64,000 nucleotides of DNA from Paenibacillus campinasensis (GCF_002272015.1 NZ_NPBY01000030.1:1-64000), one strand, 5' to 3'; positions 36,919 through 47,634 are shown, counted from the stretch's first letter. Program-made: numbers and translations. Notes: generated from the letters alone by a model not told the origin.

Positions 36919-37779
36919 TTATTGCTGAGCATTCGCCCCAGCGACGATCTCGGAGATTTCCTGCGTAATCGCTGCCTGACGCGCACGGTTGTAAGTCAGC
37001 GTCAGCTCGGAGATCAGCTTGCTGGCGTTCTTCGTAGCCGCTCCCATAGCCGTCATCTTCGCTCCCAATTCGCTTGCTTTTGCATTCAGCATTGCGCTGA
37101 AAATGAGGGTTTCCGCATATTTTGGAAGAAGCACCTCAAGCACTCTTTCCGGGGAAGGCTCATATTCATAGCTTGCCGCGGAGTCACCGCCGCCAATGTT
37201 CTCCATTGGAAGCAGCTGGTCCACTTGAGGGTCCTGCGTCAAGGCATTGACAAAGCGGTTATAGCATACAAACAGCTCGTCAATCTCTCCACGCTCGTAC
37301 TGCCCCACGGCCGCATTAGCAATGGACTTGATATCCCCGAACGTCGGGCTGTCCGACAGGTCGGTAAGCTCCTCTACAACCGGCATTTCACGACGGCGGA
37401 AATAATCGCGCCCTTTGCGCCCGATCACAAAGATCGCATACTCGTCTTTGGATTGATGACGCTCGGAAATGAAATTGTACACTTTACGCAAAATGTTGGA
37501 GTTCGACGCACCGGCAAGACCGCGGTCAGACGTAATAACCAGGTAACCGGTCTTTTTGACTTCGCGCTTCTCCAGCATAGGGTGGCTAATGCCTTGCGTA
37601 CCGGCTGCAATGCTGGAAACCACTTCCTTCAGCTTATCTGAATACGGCAGAGCGGCCGTTGCCTTCTCCTGCGCTCTTCTCAGCTTCGCGGCGGCGACCA
37701 TCTCCATTGCCTTGGTGATCTGTTTGGTGTTCTGGATGCTCTTGATTTGCCGTTTAATATCACGTAAGCCTCTTGCCAT
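36919..37779 (-). CDS. atpG: ATP synthase gamma subunit
   Basis: 286 residues. The central rotor shaft: N-terminal helix MARGLRDIKRQIKSIQNTKQ, then ITKAMEMVAAAKLRRAQE, a Rossmann-like middle (YLVITSDRGLAGASNSNILR) and the C-terminal helix ITQEISEIVAGANAQQ. AAGGTGGTG precedes the ATG. The 275-base gap separating it from atpA is unusually long for this operon and contains the palindrome array at 37796-37937. Confidence 0.98.
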   Translation of the reverse strand: MARGLRDIKRQIKSIQNTKQITKAMEMVAAAKLRRAQEKATAALPYSDKLKEVVSSIAAGTQGISHPMLEKREVKKTGYLVITSDRGLAGASNSNILRKVYNFISERHQSKDEYAIFVIGRKGRDYFRRREMPVVEELTDLSDSPTFGDIKSIANAAVGQYERGEIDELFVCYNRFVNALTQDPQVDQLLPMENIGGGDSAASYEYEPSPERVLEVLLPKYAETLIFSAMLNAKASELGAKMTAMGAATKNASKLISELTLTYNRARQAAITQEISEIVAGANAQQ

Positions 37780-37795
37780 GTTTTCACCACCTTAA

Positions 37796-37937
37796 AACTT
37801 TGGCTGAGCCAAAGTTACTTCGTAAGCATTTGCTTAGCTTTGGCAAAGCCAAAGCTAACTTCGTAAGCATTAGCTTAACTTTGGCTGAGCCAAAGTTACT
37901 TCGTAAGCATAAGCCTAACTTTGGCAAAGCCAAAGCT
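37796..37937. repeat. Four tandem palindromic units between atpA and atpG
   Basis: 21-bp near-perfect palindromes (AACTTTGGC, TGA or AAA, GCCAAAGTT) start at 37796, 37836, 37877 and 37917, a period of 40-41 bp. The linkers are also conserved (ACTTCGTAAGCATTTGCTT type), and in the first two units contain a second small palindrome AAGCA/TGCTT. In RNA from the minus strand the array would fold into a string of hairpins inside the atp mRNA. No T-run follows, so they are not classic terminators. Confidence 0.9.
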
Positions 37938-38054
37938 ACTTCGCAAATCTATCAATTCTGTCGCTGGCAATGCAGCCACCGTTATATTCCATATGATGAA
38001 AGAGGATACCGGACTTCAAGGCCCGGCTCCCCTCCTAAAGTGTGCCCGAGGAGC

Positions 38055-39584
<1,530 letters not shown>

Positions 39585-40133
39585 CTACTTTGCTCGTCTA
39601 TTAAAAGACTTTTCAAGACGTTCCAGCTTCCCTGCGAGACTGCCGTCGTACAGCTTGTCGCCGATAACCACTTTCAGTCCGCCGAGCAAGCCTTTGTCAA
39701 CAACGTTGTTCACGCGGATTTTCTTGTTCGCGACCGTTCCGAATTCGGCAGCCACCTGTTCCTTCTCCGAATCATTGAGCGGGTAGGTCGAATATACGAC
39801 AGCATCCGCGAATCCAAGAGCTTCACCCTGAATCTTCACATAGCTGTTCAATAATTCGGCGAACAATTCCGTGCGCCCTTTGTCCAGAAGCAGTTCCAGT
39901 GTGCTCAGCACCGGTTGGGATACTTTGCCCTCCAGTGCCTGCTTAAGAACGTTTACCTTCACGGACTGGGGAATATTCGGAGTAGCGATGAATTTCTGGA
40001 TGTCGCCATCTCCCTCGATGGCAGAGACGATCGCCCGCAATTCCTCTTCTACTTTCAGCCCCTTCTGCTGCTGAGCCGCCACTTCGAACAGCGCTCGCGC
40101 ATACCGCTTGGCTGCTACTGTATTTTGGCTCAT
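39585..40133 (-). CDS. atpH: ATP synthase delta subunit
   Basis: 182 residues; N-terminal helical bundle (AKRYARALFEVAAQQQKGLK) and C-terminal LLGGLKVVIGDKLYDGSLAGKL motif. It links F1 to the peripheral stalk. The ATG overlaps the atpF stop as ATGA, giving translational coupling, with AGGAGGC upstream. Confidence 0.97.
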   Translation of the reverse strand: MSQNTVAAKRYARALFEVAAQQQKGLKVEEELRAIVSAIEGDGDIQKFIATPNIPQSVKVNVLKQALEGKVSQPVLSTLELLLDKGRTELFAELLNSYVKIQGEALGFADAVVYSTYPLNDSEKEQVAAEFGTVANKKIRVNNVVDKGLLGGLKVVIGDKLYDGSLAGKLERLEKSFNRRAK

Positions 40134-40618
40134 GATCTGCCTCCTACCTCTTTAAGGTATTGGTCGACCAACTGTTCCTGGGCCTCATCGGTTTTCACTT
40201 CGCGTTCGATCAGCTTGGATGCGATCTTCACAGATACGCTGCCAAGCTCGCCGCGGAGTTCTTCAACCGCTTTGTTCTTCTCATTCTCAATATCGCGAAC
40301 GGCTTCGGCTTTCAAGCGAACCGTTTCTTCCTTAGCTTGCTCGATAAGCTGCTCAGCCTGCTTGTTGCTGGTCTGTCTCGAACGCTCGATAATTTCGTGA
40401 GCCTCCTGCCGAGCCTGATCCAGCGCCTTCTTCTGCTCTTCGACATACAATGCCGCCTGCTTACGCGTCTCCGCGGCCTCATTCATCTGATTCATCACCA
40501 GTTCACGGCGCTGCTCCATAATGGCGAACAATTTGCTGAACGCATATTTGTGAAGCAGAAAGTATAGGATGGCAAATGCTACGATCGAGATTAAAATATT
40601 CTCCCAAAGTACCTCCAT
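40130..40618 (-). CDS. atpF: ATP synthase b subunit
   Basis: 162 residues: one N-terminal membrane helix (ILISIVAFAILYFLLHKYAF), then a long charged coiled coil (about 35-150) rich in Glu, Lys, Arg and Gln. It forms the peripheral stalk. AAAGGAG lies upstream of the ATG; the stop overlaps atpH. Confidence 0.97.
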   Translation of the reverse strand: MEVLWENILISIVAFAILYFLLHKYAFSKLFAIMEQRRELVMNQMNEAAETRKQAALYVEEQKKALDQARQEAHEIIERSRQTSNKQAEQLIEQAKEETVRLKAEAVRDIENEKNKAVEELRGELGSVSVKIASKLIEREVKTDEAQEQLVDQYLKEVGGRS

Positions 40619-40716
40619 GGATTAAGCTCACTCCTTTCCGTTAATGCGCGTACTGTTCTTAACAAAACGAAGGCGCGGATGGCATCGGCCCTCCCCGCCA
40701 AACCGTTGTATATTTA

Positions 40717-40944
<228 letters not shown>

Positions 40945-41026
40945 TTATACATTTACAAAATTATAGTTACTATAATATATCTCTTTCGAAGTACCGATAA
41001 AAGATCAGGTAATCCGTTGGAGTTTA

Positions 41027-41794
41027 TTAATGTGCTGCTTCTTCGTGAATCGTAGTCTGTGCGATGTAAACCATCGTCAGAATTGTGAAAATGAAGGCCT
41101 GAAGGGCACCGACAAAGATACTGAACCCTTGCCATACAGCCAGGAACGGAATCCCGAGGATCCCCATTTTCAAAATCACCGTAATGAGCACCTCACCGGC
41201 AAAGATGTTTGCAAACAAACGGATGGCCAGCGCGACCGGCTTCGCCAGGTTCTCGATGATGTTCAGCGGCAGGAAAATCGGAAACGGCTCCAGATAGTGC
41301 TTCAGGTAATGCTTGCGGTTCAGCTTCAATCCGAGATAGTTCATCAGAATAAAGACGATGATCGCAAGCCCTGCTGTAATCGAGATGTCCGCTGTCGGCG
41401 ATTTCCACCAGAGAACGTGGGCCATATAGCCGTCATGAAGATTCCTTGTTGCTTCAATCGTCTTGCCAAACACTTCGAAGTTCGCAGGCAAGTCCGTGAT
41501 GATGGCAAATGGCAACCCTAGCAGGTTAGCTACGAAGATAAACAGGATCAAGGTTAGACCAAGCGATATGTACCCCTTCCCCTTCTTCAAATCCATAGCA
41601 CTCGCTACGATGCCTTGCACAAATTCCACGACCCACTCCATAAAGTTCTGCAATTTGGAAGGGTTTTCGACAGATAGATTACGAACGGCCAGCCGCACTA
41701 ACACAAACACGATGGTACATGTTACAAACAGCATTATGACGGCCGACAGATCGAGATGGAATCCGCCAAATTTTATGATCGGTGATTCATGCAT
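41027..41794 (-). CDS. atpB: ATP synthase a subunit
   Basis: 255 residues from the ATG at 41794 (MHESPIIKFGG); a TTG eight codons upstream is weaker. Five or six membrane helices; the essential Arg is in LAIRLFANIFAGEVLI, and the C terminus ends YIAQTTIHEEAAH. It forms the proton half-channels facing the c ring. AAAGGGG lies about 13 bases before the ATG. Confidence 0.97.
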   Translation of the reverse strand: MHESPIIKFGGFHLDLSAVIMLFVTCTIVFVLVRLAVRNLSVENPSKLQNFMEWVVEFVQGIVASAMDLKKGKGYISLGLTLILFIFVANLLGLPFAIITDLPANFEVFGKTIEATRNLHDGYMAHVLWWKSPTADISITAGLAIIVFILMNYLGLKLNRKHYLKHYLEPFPIFLPLNIIENLAKPVALAIRLFANIFAGEVLITVILKMGILGIPFLAVWQGFSIFVGALQAFIFTILTMVYIAQTTIHEEAAH

Positions 41795-41828
41795 GAAATT
41801 GTATTCACCCCTTTCCAATTAGCGCTGA

Positions 41829-42209
41829 TCATTTCTTGTTCCTCAAGCTAACAATAATGCTGACTGGAATGGTCAACAACTGGGGGATAAACAGCCCTGC
41901 AATAGTTGCACCCAGAGACACCTGGTCCAGTCTGGCAGCAAGCATTACAACCAAGAAAGCAATACAAAGTCTTGTGACAAATCCAAAGCCCAGCCTTCTG
42001 TGATCCTGGTTCACAGCCATGTCAGCAATCTGTCTGATCTTGACGGACAGGTAGCGGACATTGAACAGGCCGCCAACGACCCCGAGAGTCAGACCGGCAA
42101 ATACCGACTGTAGATTCGGGTACAGCGCCCATCCCAACAGGAAGGCGGATAAGCACAGCAGCACAGTCCTGGTTACGGCATTCACAATGGATGTCGTCAA
42201 ATCATTCAC
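41829..42209 (-). CDS. atpI: ATP synthase subunit I
   Basis: 126 residues, four membrane segments (LLCLSAFLLGWALYPNL, VFAGLTLGVVGGLFNVRYLS, FVTRLCIAFLVVMLAARL and IAGLFIPQLLTIPVSIIV). AtpI assists c-ring assembly. GTG start with GGGGGC upstream; it overlaps the stop of the preceding gene as GTGA. The length and position, directly before atpB, support the call. Confidence 0.88.
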   Translation of the reverse strand: MNDLTTSIVNAVTRTVLLCLSAFLLGWALYPNLQSVFAGLTLGVVGGLFNVRYLSVKIRQIADMAVNQDHRRLGFGFVTRLCIAFLVVMLAARLDQVSLGATIAGLFIPQLLTIPVSIIVSLRNKK

Positions 42210-42436
42210 TTTGTGCCCCCAAGAAACTTTTTAATGAGAAGAGCGATATTCAAAATCCCCAAAAACAGTCCCGTCACGGTTCCAACAGCGAGCCAAGCTC
42301 TGGGCCCGTCCAACTGCAGCATCAGCCATCTGCCGACAAAAAAACCGACAACAATGTAAGCGGCCAGCATGCCACCGGCCCCGCTAATATAGAGCGCTAT
42401 CAACCAAGGGCTATCTTGACTTCTCGGATTTTTCAT
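42206..42436 (-). CDS. AtpZ/AtpI-family small membrane protein, first gene of the atp operon
   Basis: 76 residues from the ATG at 42436, with AGAGG upstream. Two membrane segments (LYISGAGGMLAAYIVVGFFV and WLAVGTVTGLFLGILNIALL) with short charged ends. It matches the AtpZ-type family found at the head of many F-ATPase operons, proposed to work with AtpI in cation transport or assembly. It starts about 20 bases after the predicted operon -10 box. Confidence 0.8.
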   Translation of the reverse strand: MKNPRSQDSPWLIALYISGAGGMLAAYIVVGFFVGRWLMLQLDGPRAWLAVGTVTGLFLGILNIALLIKKFLGGTK

Positions 42437-42457
42437 ATGAACCTCTAATCCCAACTC

Positions 42458-42487
42458 ATTTTACTTAACATAACAAGCGTTTGTCAA
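42458..42487 (-). promoter_or_regulatory. Promoter of the atp operon
   Basis: TTGACA (42482-42487), 18-bp spacer, TAAAAT (42458-42463) on the minus strand, directly after the mnaA terminator and just before the first atp gene. Confidence 0.75.
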
Positions 42488-42512
42488 TGAATCGATTTGC
42501 CGGATTTATGGT

Positions 42513-42554
42513 GAAAAACAGGCGTTTTATGCAGCCGGAACTACATAAAACGCC
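42513..42554 (-). terminator. Terminator of mnaA
   Basis: GGCGTTTTATG / CATAAAACGCC 11-bp perfect stem with a 12-base loop, followed by TGTTTTTC on the minus strand, about 60 bases after the stop. Confidence 0.85.
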
Positions 42555-42614
42555 GCAATAACCGTACAGTTCAACTGTATGCTGTCAACTTTGCGGTCAG
42601 AATGCAGCCAATAA

Positions 42615-43769
42615 TTACTTTGTGAACATTCTGTGAAATTCTTCCGGACGATCCTTTCGAACCCCGAAATGGTGCAAAATCGCATTGACAATTCGTTCGG
42701 AAGCGCGTCCATCGCCGTAAGGGTTCGCTGCCTTGCTCATCGCGTTGTACAGCTCCTGATCGCTCAGCAATGCCTTCGTACGTCCATAGACATCCTCCTC
42801 ATTCGTACCCACCAGCTCCAGCGTGCCGGCATCGATGCCTTCCGGACGCTCAGTCGTGTCACGCAGCACCAGAACCGGCACGCCGAATGAAGGCGCCTCC
42901 TCCTGCATTCCGCCGGAATCCGTGACAATCAGATGGGTGTGCGCATAGATGTTATGGAAATCCACAACGTCCAGCGGCTCGATTAGCTTGATGCGCGGGT
43001 GGCCGCCCAAAATCTCATGTGCGGGCTCCTTCACCGCAGGGCTCGGATGGACCGGATACACAATAGCGATATCCTCAAACTCGTCGGCAATCCGCTTGAT
43101 CGCCCGGAAAATGTTGCGGTGCGGCTCCCCTTGGGATTCCCGGCGATGAGCGGTCATCAGCACAAGCCGTTTCCCTGCGGCCCATTCCAGAACAGGGTGG
43201 GTATAGTCCTGCCGTACGGTATATTGAAACACATCCGTCACCGTATTGCCTGTGATGTAAATGCTTGACTCTTTCTTGTTCTCTTTACGAAGATTGCCAG
43301 CAGACCATTCGGTTGGCGCGAAATGAATATCGGCCAGCACGCCCGTGAGCTGGCGGTTCATCTCTTCCGGATAAGGAGACAGCTTGTTCCACGTTCTGAG
43401 GCCGGCCTCCACATGCCCGACTTGAATTTGCTGCAGGAACGCGGCATAGCTTGCCAGGAACGTCGTGAGCGTGTCACCGTGGACAAGTACAATATCCGGC
43501 TTCGCTTCCTTCAGAACCGGCTCCAGGCCCTCCAGAACGCGAACGGTGATCTCATTCAGCGTCTGACGGTCCTTCATCACGTCCAAATCGTAGTCCGGCA
43601 CAATCTTGAATACGTCCAGTACCTGATCAAGCATCTGCCGATGCTGGGCGGTCACACACACGATGGATTCAATATGCTCCGGGTGACGCTGCAGCTCGAG
43701 AATGAGCGGCGCCATTTTGATCGCTTCCGGACGAACGCCGAAGATCGTCATTACTTTTATCTTTGACAT
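42615..43769 (-). CDS. mnaA: UDP-N-acetylglucosamine 2-epimerase
   Basis: 384 residues, non-hydrolysing WecB/MnaA family: KVMTIFGVRPEAIKMAPLI at the N terminus, VLVHGDTLTTFLASYAAFL, GHVEAGLRTWNKLSPYPEE, LMTAHRRESQGEP and VTDSGGMQEEAPSFG with conserved Asp, His, Glu and Arg of the active site. It makes UDP-ManNAc, the donor for TagA-type transferases and so for the secondary wall polymer. GGGGGAAA precedes the ATG. It lies 82 bases after upp and has its own terminator. Confidence 0.95.
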   Translation of the reverse strand: MSKIKVMTIFGVRPEAIKMAPLILELQRHPEHIESIVCVTAQHRQMLDQVLDVFKIVPDYDLDVMKDRQTLNEITVRVLEGLEPVLKEAKPDIVLVHGDTLTTFLASYAAFLQQIQVGHVEAGLRTWNKLSPYPEEMNRQLTGVLADIHFAPTEWSAGNLRKENKKESSIYITGNTVTDVFQYTVRQDYTHPVLEWAAGKRLVLMTAHRRESQGEPHRNIFRAIKRIADEFEDIAIVYPVHPSPAVKEPAHEILGGHPRIKLIEPLDVVDFHNIYAHTHLIVTDSGGMQEEAPSFGVPVLVLRDTTERPEGIDAGTLELVGTNEEDVYGRTKALLSDQELYNAMSKAANPYGDGRASERIVNAILHHFGVRKDRPEEFHRMFTK

Positions 43770-43798
43770 GCTTCGATTTCCCCCTCTGTATACATGCT

Positions 43799-43834
43799 AG
43801 GCCTGGTTCTACTCTAAGCGTATATTCCAGGCCA
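43799..43834. other. Inverted repeat between upp and mnaA
   Basis: GGCCTGG and CCAGGCC arms around a roughly 20-base loop, with no T-run. Lies in the short gap between the upp stop and the mnaA start; probably an mRNA hairpin. Confidence 0.4.
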
Positions 43835-43851
43835 TTGGTCATTATCATTAT

Positions 43852-44481
43852 CTACTTCGTGCCGTACAGGCGGTCTCCGGCATCGCCGAGACCCGGTACG
43901 ATATAACCGTGATCGTTCAGTCCCTCGTCCAGCGCAGCAACATAGATATCCACATCCGGATGCGCATCATGCACCGCCTTAACGCCTTCCGGCGCGGCTA
44001 CAAGATTCATCATCTTGATCTGGGTGCAGCCCCGCTTCTTCAGCACGTCGATCGCCGCAATCGCAGAGCCGCCGGTCGCCAGCATCGGATCGATCACAAT
44101 CAGCTCGCGCTCGGTCACATCGGTTGGCAGTTTGGTGTAATATTCAACCGGCTTAAGGGTTTCGGGATCGCGGAACAGCCCGACATGTCCGACTTTGGCC
44201 GCTGGAAGAAGCTTCACAACGCCGTCAAGCATGCCAAGACCCGCGCGGAGAATCGGGATCAAGCCCAGCATTCTTCCTGAAATGACCTTGCCTTCCGTTT
44301 CGGCTACCGGCGTCTGTACCGATATCGTCTCAAGAGGAACCTCCCTCGTAATCTCGTAAGCCATCAGAGTGGCGACTTCATCAACCAGTTCACGAAAATC
44401 CTTCGTGTTGGTGCGCATATCGCGTATAAAAGTCAGTTTGTGTTGAATCAATGGGTGATCACATATCACCAATTTTCCCAT
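43852..44481 (-). CDS. upp: Uracil phosphoribosyltransferase
   Basis: 209 residues. PRPP-binding loop [20 protein letters not shown]-terminal [21 protein letters not shown] and C-terminal [17 protein letters not shown], all typical of Upp. It salvages uracil to UMP. Location between glyA and the atp operon matches Bacillus. No PyrR binding site was recognised upstream. Confidence 0.98.
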   Translation of the reverse strand: MGKLVICDHPLIQHKLTFIRDMRTNTKDFRELVDEVATLMAYEITREVPLETISVQTPVAETEGKVISGRMLGLIPILRAGLGMLDGVVKLLPAAKVGHVGLFRDPETLKPVEYYTKLPTDVTERELIVIDPMLATGGSAIAAIDVLKKRGCTQIKMMNLVAAPEGVKAVHDAHPDVDIYVAALDEGLNDHGYIVPGLGDAGDRLYGTK

Positions 44482-44911
44482 TTCAGGTCCCTCCGGTTTA
44501 ATCCAAATGTTATTACAGGATTTGCTTAATCCTCATCAAATATGGGCAAAAAACAGCGTAAGCTCCATAAATCTTGTCTATTATATCATTCCCATTCGCG
44601 ATTTTACACCTGCACAAGTCATGTTTCTTCATCGTTCGCCAAAGGCTGCGGAGGGCGGCAGCCAGGCCGGGCTTCCTTACTAGGATTTCCAGATCTCAGC
44701 AGAATGATGCCAGGGCGCACCTATGCATTGGCCTTGCTGATTTTTGGTCTGTCCCCCTTTCATTCTTGCAGTATATGTTGGGATATAAGAGAACGATATG
44801 CAGCTCATCCACATATCCGCGATTCTCCAGCTATTTTCCGCATAAAAACAGCCCCATCTTCCCAAACGGGAAGATGGGGCCTCATTCGATTCTATATTGA
44901 CCGGTGTATAA
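44482..44911. other. Gap between glyA and upp
   Basis: Contains the glyA terminator at 44844-44880 and otherwise nothing I can assign. Plus-strand frames here have no ribosome site. The upp promoter should lie near 44500-44560. Confidence 0.55.
44844..44880 (-). terminator. glyA terminator
   Basis: GCCCCATCTTCCC / GGGAAGATGGGGC, 13-bp perfect stem with a four-base loop, followed by TGTTTTTATG on the minus strand, about 32 bases after the stop. It ends the rpiB-ywlG-glyA transcript. Confidence 0.95.
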
Positions 44912-46162
44912 TTAATATTTCATGTCCGCATACAATGGATATTGCTCGGTCAGCTCCGCAACCATCTTGCTCGCTTTCTCAAGCGTAGCTTCATCCTTCG
45001 GCGCTCTGAGCGTCATAGCAATGATTTTGCCGATCGCAGCCATCGCCTTCTCGTCCATGCCGCGCGAAGTGACCGCTGGCGTACCGATCCGGATGCCGCT
45101 TGTGACAAACGGGCTTGTCGGGTCAAACGGAATGGCGTTCTTGTTGACGGTGATGCCAACGGAATCCAGCACCTTCTCCGCATCCTTGCCTGTGATGTCC
45201 AGGTTGCGGGTATCCACAAGCATCAGATGGTTATCCGTGCCGCCGGAGACGATGTTCAGACCTTCCTCCGTGAGCGTGTCAGCCAGCACTTTGGCATTCT
45301 TCACCACTTGCTCGGCATAGGTCTTGAAGGACGGGGACAGCGCCTCGCCGAGAGCAACCGCTTTGGATGCAATGACATGCATGAGCGGACCGCCCTGGCT
45401 TCCCGGGAACACCGCTTTATCAATCGCCTGCGCCCAAGGCTGTTTGCACAGAATCATGCCGCCGCGCGGGCCGCGAAGCGTTTTATGAGTGGTCGTTGTT
45501 ACAAAATGGGCATGAGGAACCGGGCTTGGATGAACACCTGCAGCTACCAGACCTGCAATATGAGCCATGTCAACCATGAACAGGGCACCCACGTCATTCG
45601 CGATGGAAGCCAGCGCTTCAAAATCAATAATGCGCGGGTATGCGCTCGCTCCGGCAACAATCAGGCGCGGACGGTGCTTGAAAGCCGCTTTGCGCACTTC
45701 ATCATAATCGATGAGGAACGTATCCTCTTGCACGCCATAAGCCACGAAATTGTACAGCACACCCGATGCGTTCACAGGGCTGCCGTGAGTCAGGTGACCG
45801 CCGTGGGCCAGATTCATCCCGAGCACGGTATCGCCTGGATTAAGCGCCGCCAGATATACCGCCATATTGGCCTGAGCTCCGGAATGCGGCTGCACGTTGG
45901 CATGATCCGCACCGAACAATTGCTTGGCACGATCGCGCGCAATATCCTCCACGATATCCACGCGCTCGCATCCGCCGTAATAGCGTTTGCCAGGATACCC
46001 TTCCGCATATTTATTGGTCAGCACCGAGCCCATCGCTTCCATAACCGCCTCGCTGACAATGTTCTCCGAGGCAATCAGCTCGATATTGCTGCGCTGACGC
46101 TTCAGCTCCAGGTCCATCGCTTCCAGCACCGCTGGGTCATTCTTCCGCAAGTGTTCCATCAT
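44912..46162 (-). CDS. glyA: Serine hydroxymethyltransferase
   Basis: 416 residues. PLP enzyme converting serine and THF to glycine and 5,10-methylene-THF. Visible: [35 protein letters not shown], the PLP lysine in [18 protein letters not shown], and [23 protein letters not shown] precedes the ATG. Third gene behind the ZTP riboswitch, after rpiB and ywlG; its product is the main entry of one-carbon units, which explains regulation by ZTP. Confidence 0.99.
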   Translation of the reverse strand: MMEHLRKNDPAVLEAMDLELKRQRSNIELIASENIVSEAVMEAMGSVLTNKYAEGYPGKRYYGGCERVDIVEDIARDRAKQLFGADHANVQPHSGAQANMAVYLAALNPGDTVLGMNLAHGGHLTHGSPVNASGVLYNFVAYGVQEDTFLIDYDEVRKAAFKHRPRLIVAGASAYPRIIDFEALASIANDVGALFMVDMAHIAGLVAAGVHPSPVPHAHFVTTTTHKTLRGPRGGMILCKQPWAQAIDKAVFPGSQGGPLMHVIASKAVALGEALSPSFKTYAEQVVKNAKVLADTLTEEGLNIVSGGTDNHLMLVDTRNLDITGKDAEKVLDSVGITVNKNAIPFDPTSPFVTSGIRIGTPAVTSRGMDEKAMAAIGKIIAMTLRAPKDEATLEKASKMVAELTEQYPLYADMKY

Positions 46163-46242
46163 GATTCGAATCCTCCCATATTGTAGATTATTGTGTCCGC
46201 ACCTTATGTCAGGCGCAGCTGTACACCAAGCGTCTCATCGAA

Positions 46243-46827
46243 TTAATCACACAGGGCCGAGCCGCCCTCAGACTCCAGTTGGTACACCGCCCGCTGGCCG
46301 CCGATCAGCTTCGGCCGGGAATAGGCCGCGTTCACACGCGCCTCGCCGATATACCTCAGACTCGGGCGGAAGGGCACCGCCACACTCCGCAGATGCATGC
46401 CGATCAAGGTTTCGCCGATATCGATGCCCGCATGGGCCTCCATCCGCTCCGCGAGACAAGGATCGTTCAGCTTCCGGTAGGCGTAGGCCGCCATTGAGCC
46501 GCCAGCTCCGGGAACCGGCACCGCAGCCACTTCATTCAGGCCCAGCGTCTCCAGCAGCTCACGCTCCATGACCAGCGCCCGGTTCAGATGCTCGCAGCAT
46601 TGAAAGGCCACTGCGAAACCGAACGCCGCCTGGACTTCCGCGATGCCCTGATACAGTGCCTCCGCCGTCTCCACCGCACCGCCGGTGCCGATTCGCCGAC
46701 CAGCCACCTCGCTGGTGCTCGCACCGACCACCAGCACTTTGCCCGGACCCAGCTTCGCCGCCTCGGCCAATTCCCGGACGATGGCCGCTGTCTGTTCGCT
46801 GAAAGAAATGTTCGAAGATGTACTCAA
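46243..46827 (-). CDS. ywlG: TIGR01440/YwlG-family protein
   Basis: 194 residues, TTG start at 46827 with AAAGGAG upstream. The conserved stretches GKVLVVGASTSEVAGRRIGT, AFQCCEHLNRALVMERELLE and EAHAGIDIGETLIGMHLRSV match the family I know as YwlG/TIGR01440, of unknown function. It lies in the gap between rpiB and glyA, as in Bacillus, and should be co-transcribed with them. Confidence 0.9.
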   Translation of the reverse strand: MSTSSNISFSEQTAAIVRELAEAAKLGPGKVLVVGASTSEVAGRRIGTGGAVETAEALYQGIAEVQAAFGFAVAFQCCEHLNRALVMERELLETLGLNEVAAVPVPGAGGSMAAYAYRKLNDPCLAERMEAHAGIDIGETLIGMHLRSVAVPFRPSLRYIGEARVNAAYSRPKLIGGQRAVYQLESEGGSALCD

Positions 46828-46938
46828 GTCGATCGTCTCCTTTCATACCGCTGATCTGCCGGACAAGCAGCTGCGCACAAGCCCCCAAACCTATAAGGGA
46901 TGCGATTCAGCGCCCTGCTCGATTCCGTCACCGGACGA

Positions 46939-47394
46939 TTAACGCTTCAAATACCGCTCTTCAATCGCCTTGATCTTGTCAACACGGCCCACATGACGCT
47001 CGCCATGACTGAATTCCGTAGTCAGCCAGGCGGTGACGATCTCTGCTGCCAGACCCGGACCGATGACTCGCTCCCCGAGCGCCAGCACATTGCTGTCATT
47101 ATGCTCGCGGGTCGCCTTGGCGGAGAATACGTCATGCGTCAATGCGCACCGGATGCCAGGCACTTTGTTGGCAGCAATGCTCATGCCAATTCCTGTTCCG
47201 CATATCAATATCCCCCGATCCGCCTCGCCCGATACGACTTTCTCGCAGACCGGAAGCGCGTAGTCCGGATAATCGACGGAATCCGTGCAGCCGCATCCGA
47301 GATCGATGACCTCATGCCCGAGACCGGTAATGACGCTGGCAATTTCCTCTCTCAAGCGAATCCCAGCATGATCTGTTCCGAGTGCTACCTTCAT
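46939..47394 (-). CDS. rpiB: Ribose-5-phosphate isomerase B
   Basis: 151 residues, LacAB/RpiB family. Phosphate-binding GTDHAGIRLREEI, catalytic Cys in LICGTGIGMSIAANKVPGIR and His in ALTHDVFSAKATREHND. It interconverts ribose-5-phosphate and ribulose-5-phosphate, supplying PRPP for purine synthesis. First gene downstream of the ZTP riboswitch; GGGGG lies about ten bases before the ATG. Confidence 0.96.
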   Translation of the reverse strand: MKVALGTDHAGIRLREEIASVITGLGHEVIDLGCGCTDSVDYPDYALPVCEKVVSGEADRGILICGTGIGMSIAANKVPGIRCALTHDVFSAKATREHNDSNVLALGERVIGPGLAAEIVTAWLTTEFSHGERHVGRVDKIKAIEERYLKR

Positions 47395-47473
47395 CTATGA
47401 ATAACCCCCTCATTCATGTTCGCTTTTGCGACTAAGCTTGTTTCATTATACCGCAATTTCCGCGCAAAAGACG

Positions 47474-47517
47474 AAAAAAGAGCAGTCAGCACACCGATAG
47501 TGTACTAAATGCTCTTT
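47474..47517 (-). terminator. Expression-platform terminator of the ZTP riboswitch
   Basis: AAGAGCA / TGCTCTT outer stem with an inner TAGTACAC/GTGTGCTGA pairing, followed by TTTTTTCG on the minus strand. It begins directly after the GGGC of the aptamer, so ligand-stabilised pairing can prevent it forming. It could also serve as a terminator for ywlE transcripts. Confidence 0.85.
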
Positions 47518-47592
47518 GCCCAGGCGACCGGCCGTATCATCCGATGCTCCATCGTGGTTTCATCCACTTCGTCGCCAGTTACACCGGATCTT
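47515..47592 (-). ncRNA. ZTP (pfl) riboswitch upstream of rpiB-ywlG-glyA
   Basis: On the minus strand the aptamer reads GTAACTGGCGAC (about 47571-47582), then hairpin GTGG-loop-CCAC (47554-47567), GGAGCATCGG, then GGCCGGTCGCCTGGGCA. The helix GGCGAC (47571-47576) / GTCGCC (47523-47528) and the 3' signature CGCCTGGGC are hallmarks of the ZTP/pfl motif, which senses ZMP/ZTP, an alarm of 10-formyl-THF shortage. A terminator follows at once, giving an ON switch by antitermination. Downstream are rpiB, ywlG and glyA; glyA replenishes one-carbon folates. Confidence 0.92.
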
Positions 47593-47605
47593 TAGGTTCC
47601 CCTTC

Positions 47606-47634
47606 ATCTTAAAGCAATTGCAGATGAAAGGCAA
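47606..47634 (-). promoter_or_regulatory. Promoter upstream of the ZTP riboswitch
   Basis: TTGCCT (47629-47634), 17-bp spacer, TAAGAT (47606-47611) on the minus strand. Transcription would start near 47599, just before the aptamer. Confidence 0.75.

Noticed and set aside
37796-37937. CRISPR array or terminator cluster in the atp operon
   Set aside because: Linkers are conserved rather than unique and no T-runs follow the hairpins.
44942-46186. 414-codon plus-strand frame opposite glyA
   Set aside because: Antisense shadow of a conserved gene; no ribosome site and no recognisable domain.
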